Shown here: positions 22,068-34,071 of the stretch, piece by piece
Layout: the number at the start of each line of letters is the position of its first letter
Numbering within the stretch: position 1 is the first letter of the stretch
Position numbers and translations under genes: made by a program
The notes under the pieces: generated by a model
What the model was told of the DNA's origin: nothing
What the model saw: the letters and a program-made list of their open reading frames with translations, nothing else
The model's database searches: none
From: Microglena sp. YARC
Lineage: Eukaryota; Chlorophyta; Chlorophyceae; Chlamydomonadales; Chlamydomonadaceae
Length of the DNA stretch: 64,000 bases
Assembly (NCBI GenBank): GCA_022414725.1
Contig: CM039462.1
Location: 113,816,926-113,880,925, forward strand
Direction of reading: 5' to 3'

Positions 22068-25000
22068 CATGAGCGTCTGTAACACTCAAACGGGGCACTG
22101 AGCAGCTCCCATAGCCGCGAAATTGCAGTCGCTCCAGCCGAATTGGCCGAAGCAGCTTCGCAGCAAAGTCATAAGGCGGCCGGAGAGCAGACATTGCTAG
22201 GGCGAAAAAAGGACCTCCAGCTCCAATTGTCGCCTCAAAGCTTCGTCTACTAGGTATCTCAGCAGCTGACATGAAGGAGCAGGGATGAGAGGGTGGAGAT
22301 GGAGGATTCTGAGAGGAAGGAGGAAGTGGGTGGGGCTCGGAAGAAGGGAATCAGGAGAGAGCTCCTTCTGAAGTACTAAGGATGGGGGTCGGGTGGTCCC
22401 AAATTAACTTGAAAAGAGAATAGCCTGCCCCCCTCAGTAGGCTGACCCTCTTATGCTGACCTCTGGAGGGGCAGTAAGCGGATTAGAGCCGCATGAGCGT
22501 CTGTAACACGAAAAAATGGGGCACTGAGCAGCTCCCATAGCGCGAAATTGCCGCAGTCGCTCCAGCCGAATTGGCCGAAGCAGCTTCGCCGAAGCAAAGT
22601 CATAAGGCGGCCGGAGAGCAGACATTGCTAGGGCCGAAAAAAGGACCTCCAGCTCCAATTGTCGCCTCAAAGCTTCGTCTACTAGGTATCTCAGCAGCTG
22701 ACATGAAGGAGCAGGGATGAGAGGGTGGAGATGGAGGATTCTGAGAGGAAGGAGGAAGTGGGTGGGGCTCGGAAGAAGGAATCAGGAGAGAGCTCCTTCT
22801 GAAGTACTAAGGATGGGGGTCGGGTGGTCCCAAATTAACTTGAAGAGAATAGCCTGCCCCCCTCCAGTAGGCTGACCTCTTATGCTGAACCTCTGGAGGG
22901 GCGCAGAGTAGCGGATTAGACCGCATGAGCGTCTGTAACACTCAAATGGGGCACTGAGCAGCTCCCATAGCCGCGAAATTGCAGTCGCTCCAATGCCGAA
23001 TTGGCCGAAGCAGCTTCGCAGCAAAGTCATAAGGCGGCCGGAGAGCAGACATTGCTAGGGCGAAAAAAGGACCTCCAGCTCCAATTGTCGCCTCAAAGCT
23101 TCGTCTACTAGGTATCTCAGCAGCTGACATGGAAGGGAGCAGGATGAGAGGGTGGAGATGGAGGATTCTGAGAGGAAGGAGGAAGTGGGTGGGGCTCGGA
23201 AGAAGGGAATCAGGAGAGAGCTCCTTCTGAAGTACTAAGGATGGGGTCGGGTGGTCCCCAAATTAACTTTGAAAGAGAAGTAGCGGGACTGCCCCCTCCA
23301 GTAGGCTGACCTCTTATGCTGACCTCTGGAGGGGCAGAGTAGATCGTCAGATAGACCGCATTGAAGCAGCGTCTCCTGTAACACACTCAAATGGGGCACT
23401 GAGCAGCCTCCCATAGCCGCGAAATTGCAGGTCGCTCCAGGCCGAATTGGCCGAAGCAGACTTCGCAGCAAAGTCATATGAGGCGGCCGGAGAGCAGACA
23501 TTGCTAGGGCGAAAAAAGGACCTCCAGCTCCAATTGTCGCCTCAAAGCTTCGTCTACTAGGTATCTCAGCAGCTGACATGAAGGAGCAGGGATGAGAGGG
23601 TGGAGATGGAGGATTCTGAGAGGAAGGAGGAAGTGGGTGGGGCTCGGAAGAAGGGAATCAGGAGAGAGCTCCTTCTGAAGTACTAAGAAGATGGAGGTCG
23701 GGTGGTCCCAACTATTAACTTGAAGAGAATAGCCTGCCCCCCTCCAGTAGGCTGACCTCTTATGCTGACCTCTGGAGGGGGCAGAGTAGCGGATTAGACC
23801 GCATGAGCGTCTGTAACACTCAAAATGGGGCACTGAGCAGCTCCCATAGCCGCGAAATTGCAGTCGCTCCAGCCGAATTGGCCGAAGCAGCTTCGCAGCA
23901 AAGTTAATGAGGCGGCCGGAAGAGCAGACATTGCTAGGGCCTGAAAAAAGGACCTCCAGCTCCAATTGTCGCCTCAAAGCTTCGTCTACTAGGTTAATCT
24001 CAGCAGCTGACTATGAAGGAGCAGGGATGAGGGGTGGAGATGGAGGTTTCTGAGAGGAAGGAGGAAGTGGGTGGGGCTCGGAAGAAGGGAAATTCCAGGA
24101 GAGAGCTCCTTCTGAAGTACTAAGGATGGGGTCGGGTGGTCCCAAATTAACTTGAAGAGAATAGCCTGCCCCCCTCCAGTTAGGCTGACCTCTTATGCTG
24201 ACCTCTGGAGGGGGCAGAGTAGCGGAGTAGACCGCTATGAGCGTCTGTAACACTCAAATGGGGCACTGAGCAGCTCCCATAGCCGCGAAATTGCAGTCGC
24301 TCCAAGCCGAATTGGCCGAAGCAGCTTCGCAGCAAAAGTCATAAGGCGGCCGGAGAGCAGACATTGCTAGGGCGAAAAAAGGACCTCCAGCTCCAATTGT
24401 CGCCTCAAAGCTTTCGTCTACTAGGTATCTCAGCAGCTGACATGAAGGAGCAGGGATGAGAGGGTGGAGATGGAGGATTCTGAGAGGAAGGAGGAAGTGG
24501 GTGGGGCTCGGAAGAAGGGAATCAGGAGAGAGCTCCTTCTGAAGTACTAAGGATGGAGGTCGGGTGTGGTCCCAAATTACTTGAAGAGAATAGCCTGCCC
24601 CTCCAGTAGGCTGACTCTTATGCTGACCTCTGGAGGGGGCAGAGTAGCGAGAGTAGACCGCATGAGCGTCTGTAACACTCAAATGGGGCACTGAGCAGCT
24701 CCCATAGCCGCGAAATTGCAGTTGCTCAGCCGAATTGGCCGAAGCAGCTTCGCAGCAAAGTTATAAGGCGGCCGGAGAGCACATTGCTAGGGCGAAAAGG
24801 ACTCTCCAGCTCCAATTGTCACCTCAAAGCTTCGTCTACTAGGTATCAGCGCTGACATGTGAGAATGACAGGTGGAGAGGAGGTTCCTCGGAAGAAGGGA
24901 ATCAGGAGAGAGCTCCTTCTGAAGTACTAAGGATGGAGGTCGGGTGGTCCCAAATTAACTTGAAGAGAATAGCCCTGCCCCCCTCCAGTAGGCTGACCTC

Positions 25001-28000
25001 TTATGCTGACCTCTGGAGGGGGCAGAGTAGCGGAGTAGACCGCAATGAGCGTCTGTAACACTCAAATGGGGCACTGAGCCTCCATAGCCGCGAAATTGCA
25101 GTTGCTCAAGCCGAATTGGCCGAAGCAGCTTCGCAGCAAAGTTATAAGGCGGCCGGAGAGCAGAACATTGCTAGGGCGAAAAAAGGACCTCCAGCTCCAA
25201 GTTGTCACCTCAAAGCTTCGTCTACTAGGTATCTCAGCAGCTGACATGAAGGAGCAGGGATGAGAGGGTGGAGATGGAGGATTTGCTGAGAGGAAGGAGG
25301 AAGTGGGTGGGGCTCGAAGAAGGGAATCAGGAGAGAGCTCCTTCTGAAGTACTAAGATGAGGTCGGGTTAGTCCCAAATTAACTTGAAGAGAATAGCCTG
25401 CCCCCCTCCAGTAGCTGACCTTTATGCTGACCTCTGGAGGGGGCAGAGTAAGCGGAGTAGACCGCATTGAGCGTCTGTAACACTCAAAATGGGGCACTGA
25501 GCAGCTCCCATAGCCGCGAAATTGCAGTTGCTCAAGCCGAATTTGGCGAAGCAGCTTCGCACGCAAAGTTCGCATAAGGCGGCCGGAGAGCAGACATTCG
25601 CTAGGGCGAAAAAAGGACCTCCAGCTCCAATTGTCACCGCCTCAAAGCTTCGTCTACTCCGCAGGTATCTCAGCAGCTGACATGAAGGAGCCAGGGAATG
25701 ATAGAGGGTGGAGATGGAGGATTCTGAGAGGAAGGAGGAAGTGGGTGGGGCTCGGAAGAAGGGAATCAGGAGAAGAGCTCCTTCTGACAGTACTACAGGA
25801 TGGGGGTCGGGTGGTCCCAAATTAACTTGAAGAGAATAGCCTGCCCCCATCCCAGTAGGCTGACCTTCTTATGCTGACCTCTGGAGGGGCGCAGAAGTAT
25901 AGCGGAGTTAGACCGCATGACGTCTGTAACACTCCAAATGGGGCACTGAGCAGCTCCCCATAGCCGCGAAATTGCAGTCGCTCAGCCGAATTGGCCGAAG
26001 CAGCTTCGCAGCAAAAGTTATAAGGCGGTCCGGAGAGCAGACATTGTAGGGAAAAAAGGACCTCCAGCTCCAATTGTCGCCTCAAAGCTTCGCTCTACTA
26101 AAGGTAATTCTCAGCAGCTGACATGAAGAGAGTAAGGATGAAGGGTGGAGATGGAGGATTCTGAGGAGGAAGGCAGGAAGTGGGTCCGGAAAGAAGGGAA
26201 TCAGGAGAGAGCTCCTTCTGAAGTACTAAGGATGGAGGTCGGGTGGTCCCAAATTAACTTGAAGAGAATAGCCTGCCCCCCTCCAGTAAGGCTGACCTCT
26301 TATGCTGACCTCTGGAGGGGGCAGTAAGTAGCGGAGTTAAGACGACATGAGCGTCTGGTAGCAACTCAAATGGGGCAACTGAGCAGCAGCTCCTCGCCGC
26401 GAAAATTGCAGTCGCTCCAGCCGAATTGGCCGAAAGCAGCTTCGCAGCAAAGTTATAAGGCGGGCGCGGGGCAGAGCAAGACATTTGCTTTTAGGGCTCC
26501 AAAACTGAAAAAGGACCTCCAGCTCCAATTGTCGCCTCAAAGCTTCGTCTACTAGGTATCTCAAGCAGCTGACATGAAGGGTCAGGGGATGAGAGGGTGG
26601 AGATGGAGGATTCTGAGAGGAAGGAGGAAGTGGGTGGGGCTCGGAAGAAGGGGAATCAGGAGAGAGCTCCTTCTGAAGTACTAAGGATGGGGGTCGGGTG
26701 GGCGACCCAGGGCACAAATCCCAAATCTGGGGGGTCGAGTGTAGGGCGTCCCAAATTTCATACTTGACCCAGAGAATAGCCTGCCCCCCGTTGCTAAGAC
26801 CTCTTTGTGACCATAGGCTGCTCATTAGACCTGAGCCTTATGCTGAGCAGCCCTCCGCCAGTAGCCGCGAAAAATCTTGGAGGGGCAGAGGCGGCTCCAA
26901 AAAGTCACCTCCCAGCTCAATTGTCGCGCGTAAAGCTTCGCAAGTTATCTCAGAGCTGACGAAGGAGCAGAGGATGAGAGGGTGGAGAGGAGGATTCTGA
27001 GAGGAAAGGGGAAGTGGGTGGGGCTCGGAAGAAGGGAATCAGGAGAGAGCTCCTTCTGAAGTTATAAGGATGAGGTGGGTGGTCCTCACTGAAGAGAATC
27101 ATCTAGGCTGATCTTATGCTGAAACTCTGGATGGGGCAGAGTAGCGGAGTAGAGACCGCATGAGGTCTGGTAACACTGGGGCACTGAGCAGCTCCCATAG
27201 CGCGAAATCGAAATTGCAGTCGCTCCAGCCTCCTGGCCGCGAAAGCAGCTTCGCAGCAAAGTTAAGGCGGCCGGAGAGCAGACATTGCTAGGGCGAAAAA
27301 AAGGACCTCCAGCTCCAATTGTCGCCCTCAAACGCTTCGTCTACTAGGTATCTCAGCAGCTGACATGAAGGAGCAGGGATGAGAAGGGTGGAGATGGAGG
27401 ATTTGAGAGGCAGGAGGAAGTGGGCTGGGGCTCGGAAAGAAGGGAATCAGGAGAGAGCTTCCTTCTGAAGTTCTAAGGATGGAGGTCGGGTGGTCCCAAA
27501 TTAACAAATTAACTTTGAAGAGAATAGCCTGCCCCCCCCGCCTCCGACATTTGTAGGCCTGACCTCTTATGTTGCTGACCGCTCTCTGGAGGGGGCAAAC
27601 CGAGCAGAGTAGCGGAGTTAGACCGCATGAGCGTCTGCGAAGCAGCATATTTGCAATGTGCACCTGAAGCACTCCCGCGCAAGTCCTATGACCTGCGCCT
27701 GACGGACCTCTGGAGGGGGCAGCGGATTAGACCGCATGAGCGTCTGTAACACTAAAATGGGGCACTGAGCAGCTCCCATAGCCGCGAAATTGCAGTCGCT
27801 CCGCCGAATGGCCGAAGCAGCTTCGCAGCAAAGTCATAAGCGGCCGGAGAGCAGACATTGCTAGGGCGAAAAAAGGACCTCCAGCTCCAATTGTCGCCTC
27901 AAAGCTTCGTCTACTAGGTATCTCAGCAGCTGACATGAAGGAGCAGGGATGAGAGGGTGGAGATGGAGGATTCTGAGAGGAAGGAGGAAGTGGGTGGGGC

Positions 28001-29592
28001 TCGGAAGAAGGAATCAGGAGAGAGCTCCTTCTGAAGTACTAAGGATGGGGGTCGGGTGGTCCCAAATTAACTTGAAGAGAATAGCCTGCCCCCTCCAGTA
28101 GGCTGACCTCTTATGCTGACCTCTGGAGGGGCAGAGTAGCGGATTAGACCGCATGAGCGTCTGTAACACTCAAATGGGGCACTGAGCAGCTCCCATAGCC
28201 GCGAAATTGCAGTCGCTCCAGCCGAATTGGCCGAAGCAGCTTCGCAGCAAAGTCATAAGGCGGCCGGAGAGCAGACATTGCTAGGGCGAAAAAAGGACCT
28301 CCAGCTCCAATTGTCGCCTCAAAGCTTCGTCTACTAGGTATCTCAGCAGCTGACATGAAGGAGCAGGGATGAGAGGGTGGAGATGGAGGATTCTGAGAGG
28401 AAGGAGGAAGTGGGTGGGGCTCGGAAGAAGGGAATCAGGAGAGAGCTCCTTCTGAAGTACTAAGGATGGAGGTCGGGTGGTCCCAAATTAACTTGAAGAG
28501 AATAGCCTGCCCCCCTCCAGTAGGCTGACCTCTTATGCTGACCTCTGGAGGGGGCAGAGTAGCGGAGTAGACCGCATGAGCGTCTGTAACACTCAAATGG
28601 GGCACTGAGCAGCTCCCATAGCCGCGAAATTGCAGTTGCTCAAGCCGAATTGGCCGAAGCAGCTTCGCAGCAAAGTTATAAGGCGGCCGGAGAGCAGACA
28701 TTGCTAGGGCGAAAAAAGGACCTCCAGCTCCAATTGTCACCTCAAAGCTTCGTCTACTAGGTATCTCAGCAGCTGACATGAAGGAGCAGGGATGAGAGGG
28801 TGGAGATGGAGGATTCTGAGAGGAAGGAGGAAGTGGGTGGGGCTCGGAAGAAGGGAATCAGGAGAGAGCTCCTTCTGAAGTACTAAGGATGGGGGTCGGG
28901 TGGTCCCAAATTAACTTGAAGAGAATAGCCTGCCCCCCTCCAGTAGGCTGACCTCTTATGCTGACCTCTGGAGGGGGCAGAGTAGCGGAGTAGACCGCAT
29001 GAGCGTCTGTAACACTCAAATGGGGCACTGAGCAGCTCCCATAGCCGCGAAATTGCAGTCGCTCCAGCCGAATTGGCCGAAGCAGCTTCGCAGCAAAGTT
29101 ATAAGGCGGCCGGAGAGCAGACATTGCTAGGGCGAAAAAAGGACCTCCAGCTCCAATTGTCGCCTCAAAGCTTCGTCTACTAGGTATCTCAGCAGCTGAC
29201 ATGAAGGAGCAGGGATGAGAGGGTGGAGATGGAGGATTCTGAGAGGCAGGAGGAAGTGGGTGGGGCTCGGAAGAAGGGAATCAGGAGAGAGCTCCTTCTG
29301 AAGTACTAAGGATGGAGGTCGGGTGGTCCCAAATTAACTTGAAGAGAATAGCCTGCCCCCCTCCAGTAGGCTGACCTCTTATGCTGACCTCTGGAGGGGG
29401 CAGAGTAGCGGATTAGACCGCATGAGCGTCTGTAGCACTCAAATGGGGCACTGAGCAGCTCCCATAGCCGCGAAATTGCAGTCGCTCCAGCCGAATTGGC
29501 CGAAGCAGCTTCGCAGCAAAGTTATAAGGCGGCCGGAGAGCAGACATTGCTAGGGCGAAAAAAGGACCTCCAGCTCCAATTGTCGCCTCATC
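22068..29592. repeat. 423-bp satellite array B, about 18 units
   Basis: This continues array A in the same orientation and phase. Units at 27.7-29.6 kb are nearly identical at 423 bp. Units between 22.4 and 27.7 kb contain many 1-5 base insertions and deletions and a scrambled unit near 26,700-27,300. It ends at CAATTGTCGCCTCA, where unrelated sequence begins. No spacer-repeat pattern and no genes. Confidence 0.9.
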
Positions 29593-29943
29593 AATGGTCC
29601 CTTTGGCAAGGTAGATCAAATCCTGAGGGTGGTGGTGACTCAGCAAGTGGACTGCATCATGGTACTGCCGGTTTGGACAAAGCCATGGGCAGCAGTGTTG
29701 GCACAGCTGGTGGATAGCAGGCTTACCTCTACTAAGAGGATGGTGCTGCCACACAAGCCAACCTTGTTTCACCCTGGGGGTATAGTACCTGCAAACCAGA
29801 GGAGGGACAGGTGCCCGAGTTACGCAGTGCAAGCTGTATTAGTGGAATGGGTTTGAGTTTGCTGGGCCTTGCGTCCAGGCAACTTGGTCTCTTGCAAGGC
29901 TCCATCAAGGCTGTTGGGGTGTGGCCTAGGAGGCCAGGGTGGT

Positions 29944-30021
29944 GGGGGTTAGGCGGCGTTGGTCTAGGTTGATTAACTTATATATGGGTTAAAGACCTAG
30001 ACCATTTATGATCAGACGGGG
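29944..30021 (+). repeat. 77-bp direct repeat, left copy
   Basis: Virtually identical to 32,579-32,656. Contains GGTCTAGG ... CCTAGACC, an 8-bp inverted repeat about 27 bases apart. The two copies bracket the tyrosine-recombinase remnant and may be element termini. Confidence 0.7.
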
Positions 30022-30365
30022 CAGCGACAGGGTTAGGAACCGATTATAAGGCTGAACAGCCTGCGGGGTCCCTACCTACCTATGTCTTTGCTAGCTGACA
30101 GGCCAAGCCAAACCCTACTACCCCATATTTAGCTACAGGGGTAGACACACGCACGTGCGTACGACTGTACGTCAGGAATGAGAGGAAGAGCATTCAAGTA
30201 ATCGACATTACTTTCCTTGACTTTAACTGCGCTATCTAGTGCTTGCTCATACAAGTGATCAGAGACAGGTCTATATCCTGGGTAACTAAGAGGGCAATAC
30301 AATGATTTAAATCACCGTAATGAAAGGAGGGTCATCATTTCCAATACAAGATCAAACCTAAGGTT

Positions 30366-31654
30366 TGAAACGGGCCCAGTGTCGATGAGGGCTCAAGTAG
30401 AGGTCCACAATGTGTGGGGTCTTGATGCGGCCATGCTGAGCAGCAGCTGCAAGACCTGCAGAGATGGCCAGGGAGGAGTCGATAGCGGCCTGGGAGGTAG
30501 CCTGCAAGGTACCACGCCTAAAGCTGTGGCTGGTCTCTCCGTTGTCGAGCCCACTATCTCCAAGGTGCTTTGTGGATCCTGTGGATAAAGCTCGAGGGTG
30601 CTGTACGGTGCCTCTTTAAATGAGGAGTGGTTGGGGGCCTCTGGACGGAAGAGGAAGTGAGAAGGGGTGAATCCAGCGGCATGGCATTCCTCCATGTAGG
30701 ACCAGAGCCGTGTGAGAAAGCACAGGAGAGGCTGGGGACCCACAGATAAGGGGATGGGCTCCTGGTGGATACGGGATCTCTTGTTGGTCTTGGTACCATG
30801 GGTAGGCAAGATCATAACCTTGGTTGGCAGGGGCAAGCCAGAGACATAGCCAGTGGAGGGAAGATGGGAGTTTTGTCCATGTAGTGGAAGTCGGCAAGGC
30901 AGAGTTTGCCACCTTCTTTCCCCCGCATGGCACTGTCCCAGGCAAACAAGCAAAGGAGGGCATCACGGGCCAAACTCAGTTTCTGAAAAGGGGAGGCAGA
31001 GAGTTCTATCTGCTGATCTAGATAGGCCAGCAGTAGGTCGGCCTTGGGCTTAGTAAGGGGTACAGCGGAAGATTCTTGATAGCCAGCCTCTTGGAGAACC
31101 CGGGTATAGCCCTGCTTATACCGCTTGAATTCATGGCTATCACAAGGGTTGCCAGAGCCAGTGGTTTCATCATATGGGCCACGACGGCCCAATTCCTCAA
31201 AGAGAGTAGCGAAGTGGCTCAAAGCACCAGATACACCACTAGGAGAAGCCACGGGGTCTGTCATACCAGGAAGAAGGCTACCAGCATGCCCAAGAATGAA
31301 CTGGCTCTGCATGAAGACTAGCACCTCTTGAGGACGAGCGGTAGCTAGGAGGTTGGGTAGAGGAGGGGGGTTGGTAGCAAGGAAAGCCTGGAGTTCCCTA
31401 CCAAGAGCATTGCGGCGTAAGACCGTTTCTAACATGTTAGCTCTACCCATGACCTGAAAAGCTCCCCCAAGGGATCGGGTGTGGAGTTCTTGAGCAGCAC
31501 CAAGAGAGAGAGGACGTGGGCATGGGGCAGGCTGGGTTGGAGCAAGCTGAGACAACACATGGTCGGCGAAGCAGTTGGCAAATGGAAGGGAGGGAGGAAG
31601 CTGCTCTTGGGCTTTACCAAGGAAGGGAGCCTGTAAAGGAAAGGGGCAGACCAA
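30366..31654 (-). pseudogene. Tyrosine recombinase remnant (DIRS/Crypton-like)
   Basis: The minus-strand frame at 30,812-31,654 (about 280 codons) ends with LARDALLCLFAWDSAMRGKE, GGKLCLADF. This resembles the first catalytic segment of tyrosine recombinases, with the arginine in the helix (AMRGKE). After a frameshift, 30,393-30,953 carries TKTNKRSRIHQEPIPL, ECHAAGFTPSHFLFRP and a C-terminal stretch ending in a Tyr-containing segment, matching the second half of eukaryotic YR domains. At least one frameshift separates the halves. The exact family (DIRS, Ngaro, Crypton) cannot be told because no RT is visible nearby. Confidence 0.5.
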
Positions 31655-32578
31655 AACTCAGGTGTGATGGATTGTATGAGGCTACATGGGACCTGACAGT
31701 TGGGTTGATCAACCCAACAATTCATGATCTACATATGATGTTGTCTATGGTCTTAATCTATACTACTAAAAGTCTGTGGCTGTGGCTGCAGCATCATGTT
31801 GCTCTTATGGTCCCAAAGTAAGCTTACAATACATAAAAAATTTGGAGGAAGGATACATGGCATTACTGATTAAGAGCAACACGTCCAGACTAAAGAGCCA
31901 TACTATGCAGTATACAGCAGGGTATGGTGAACAACTTATTGAATTAGTTGTTCTATGAGTAATGAGTTACAACATGCATTATTGTTGTTATATGGATGGC
32001 AGCATGGAAGGGAAATGCTGCTATACCTAAGTTGTGCAACATGGGATTGTGACATAAGATGTTGTTGTGATAATCGGATACAACAATTATCGATAAGTGA
32101 GCTAGATTTGAGGAGTGCAAAGTTACATTGTGCTGATAATGAAGGTGTGGCAGCTTGCTGCAGGAGGGTATAAAGTGTATTAGTGTGCTATATTGTTTCA
32201 GGCAGCCTATTCAAAGCATTTGTACTAGTTGAACAGGCAGATCTTTGTTGCAACATCAATCATTCCAATCAATTGTAAATATTTGACAGAGTTTCCACTT
32301 GAATTTAGTTGTGCTACTCATGGTGTATGATCACAACATCTTGAAAAAAAAAAAAAAAAGGGACCTTGGGAAGGACCAGGCCAAATAACTGGCTAGCAAC
32401 ATCAAATTACTACATTAGCTACACTTGTTATAAGTGCGAAGTGTGTCTACGAACTGAACACAGTTTGGAGTGCGGCATACCTGATCACCCTGGTTGCGAG
32501 GAGGAGTTGTAGTTCTGGGATGTGAGTCGCCACGAGGAAGCGATAAGTCGAGAACTGCAACACACCGATCGCGCAAAG
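31655..32578. other. Unassigned AT-moderate sequence
   Basis: No convincing gene. Small plus-strand frames (31,776-31,958, 31,955-32,173) have no recognisable features. Near 31,755 TCTATACTACTAAAAG resembles some Helitron 5' ends, but no matching 3' end was found. A run of 16-17 A lies at about 32,344-32,360. Confidence 0.4.
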
Positions 32579-32656
32579 GGGGGTTAGGCGGCGTTGGTCT
32601 AGGTTGATTAACTTATATATGGGTTAAAGACCTAGACCATTTATGATCAGACGGGG
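32579..32656 (+). repeat. 77-bp direct repeat, right copy
   Basis: Second copy of the 29,944-30,021 sequence, 2,635 bp downstream in the same orientation. It abuts a copia gag fragment. Confidence 0.7.
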
Positions 32657-32822
32657 GGATGACAACAATTATGGGGTCTGGAGTGTTAGGATGATGGCAT
32701 GCCTTGCCTTGAAGAAGGTGTCCAAGGCTATTTCAGAGGACACGGTGGACATTGAGGATGATTTGCAAGCAAGATCCTTGCTGGTCATTCAGGTGAAGGA
32801 TCACCTCCTGCCCTTCATCAAG
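32657..32822 (+). pseudogene. Ty1/copia gag N-terminal fragment
   Basis: The plus-strand frame reads DDNNYGVWSVRMMACLALKK and, after an acidic stretch, LQARSLLVIQVKDHLLPFI. This fits the start of copia gag (NY..W...M...L followed by A...I...L.D.L), the UBN2-type domain. The rest is cut off by the Ret-A insertion at 32,824. Only about 55 residues remain. Confidence 0.65.
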
Positions 32823-32823
32823 A

Positions 32824-33580
32824 TTTTTTTTTTTTTTTTACAAAGGGGGGAACCAGGAAAAGGCGCAACTGATAAAACCTAGCCCTTTGTGACCAAGGAG
32901 AAAAGACAAAAGAAAAAGACATGAACGGCTAAGGGACAGCTAAGGGACAGACACCACCTGGGCGACTAAAGGGACAAAGGAGGACAGGAACAGAAGACAA
33001 ACAAACCAGAGAGGCAAGGAAGAATCCCAAAACAGGAAGCCCAAGAGAAGGGGCTAGGACCACTAAGAAAAAAGACCTAAGAAGGGTGGGGCCAAAACAT
33101 TGCAATCTCTAACAGTCACCGGATCAGAAGACTGAAAGAGGAGATGCAAACTAAGGAGGACTAAACGTCCCCTAGTCTTTTCGTCTTTTGTCTTGGATCT
33201 TTTGTCTTAGCGGACTTTTGGTCCATGTCTTCTAGTCTTCTTCTTTGGTTTTTCTTCCTTGGTCACATAGGGCTAGGTTTTATCAGATGTTCCCTTTCCT
33301 GGTTCCTCCCTCTGTAAAAAAAAAAAAAAAGGACTACTATGCGAGAAACTAAGAGGAGAAAGGGGGGGAGGGGATGGGAGGGGGGGGGGGACCAAGGAAG
33401 CAACTGGGGGGAAACTAAGGAGGCAACTAAGGGTGGAAACTGAACTAGGGTAAGCAAACTAAGGGAGAAACTGCAAAAACAAGCCAAAAGCAGGGAGGCA
33501 ACCAAAAAAGATGAAAAACAACTGGAAGCAAAGCGAAAACCTAAAAGACTGGTCTGGTCAGGTAAACAACAGGAAAGAGG
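32824..33580 (-). mobile_element. Ret-A copy with nested insertion
   Basis: T run, then ACAAAGGG ... CCCTTTGT as in the 1,150 copy, followed by the same purine-rich body up to CCTAAAAGACTGGTCTGG near 33,560. The body is split at GGAGGACTA by a Ret-B copy in the opposite direction. Removing that insert restores the Ret-A sequence. Confidence 0.75.
33166..33336 (+). mobile_element. 5'-truncated Ret-B nested in Ret-A
   Basis: Starts at CGTCCCCTAGTCTTTTCGTC, ends with CACATAGGG ... CCCTCTGT and about 15 A residues. Flanks GGACTA (before) and GGACTA (after the tail) look like a target-site duplication. One hairpin arm has a mismatch (CTCTGT instead of CTATGT). Confidence 0.75.
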
Positions 33581-33584
33581 GCAG

Positions 33585-34012
33585 AGACAGTGTCAAGATC
33601 TAGATCTTGATCTGGATCATAGCGCAGATCTGGACCTTGATCTCGGTCCAGATCTAGATCCAGATCTGAAACGTTGTCGTGAGCTGTGTCCAAATCTGGA
33701 ACCTAATCGTGACCTGGGGCAGGGTCTTGATCTTGGGCCTGGGCTGGATCTAGGTCAGGGTCAAGATCAGGGCCTAGAGCTGGGGCTTGGGCTGGACCTA
33801 GGTCAGGGTCTAGATCAGGTTCTAGAGCTAAGGCTTGGGCTTGGTCTGGGTCAGGGTCTAGAGCAGGGTCTAGATCCGGGCAATGGGCTGGATCTGGGTC
33901 AAGGTCTAGATCTAGGGCTTGGTCCGGGTCTGGGATTGTGTCTGGGATTGTTGGGAGCGCTGTGGACATGGGGATTTTTATTTCCATGGTGCGGGTATCG
34001 GGCTCCAGTTCA
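33585..34012. repeat. GATCTAGATC/GGTCAGGGTCTA minisatellite
   Basis: Degenerate 6-12 bp units rich in GATCTAGATC and CTGGGTCAGGGTC. The minus strand reads as Asp-Pro-Asp-Leu repeats by composition only. No gene is proposed. Confidence 0.7.
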
Positions 34013-34071
34013 ATTTTTTTTTTTTTTTTTTTTTTTTTACAAAGGGAGGAACCAGGAAAGGGAACATCTGA
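34013..34071 (-). mobile_element. Severely 5'-truncated retroposon tail
   Basis: A 24-base T run is followed by ACAAAGGGAGGAACCAGG and AAAGGGAACATCTG, then LINE sequence. Only the distal hairpin arm and loop survive. The loop matches Ret-B (GGAACATCTG) but the arm has the Ret-A form (ACAAAGGG). Confidence 0.7.

Noticed and set aside
9839..29592. Recurring 70-codon frame (MSAAEIPSRR...) in satellite units as a gene family
   Set aside because: It exists only because 423 is a multiple of 3; it breaks in most units, has no start context and no known domain.
9839..29592. CRISPR-like array
   Set aside because: Units are 423 bp long, adjacent and without unique spacers; eukaryotic satellite.
31755..32400. 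Helitron (5' TCTATACTACTAAAAG)
   Set aside because: No convincing CTRR end with hairpin and A|T insertion site; the candidate near 32,390 is followed by C.
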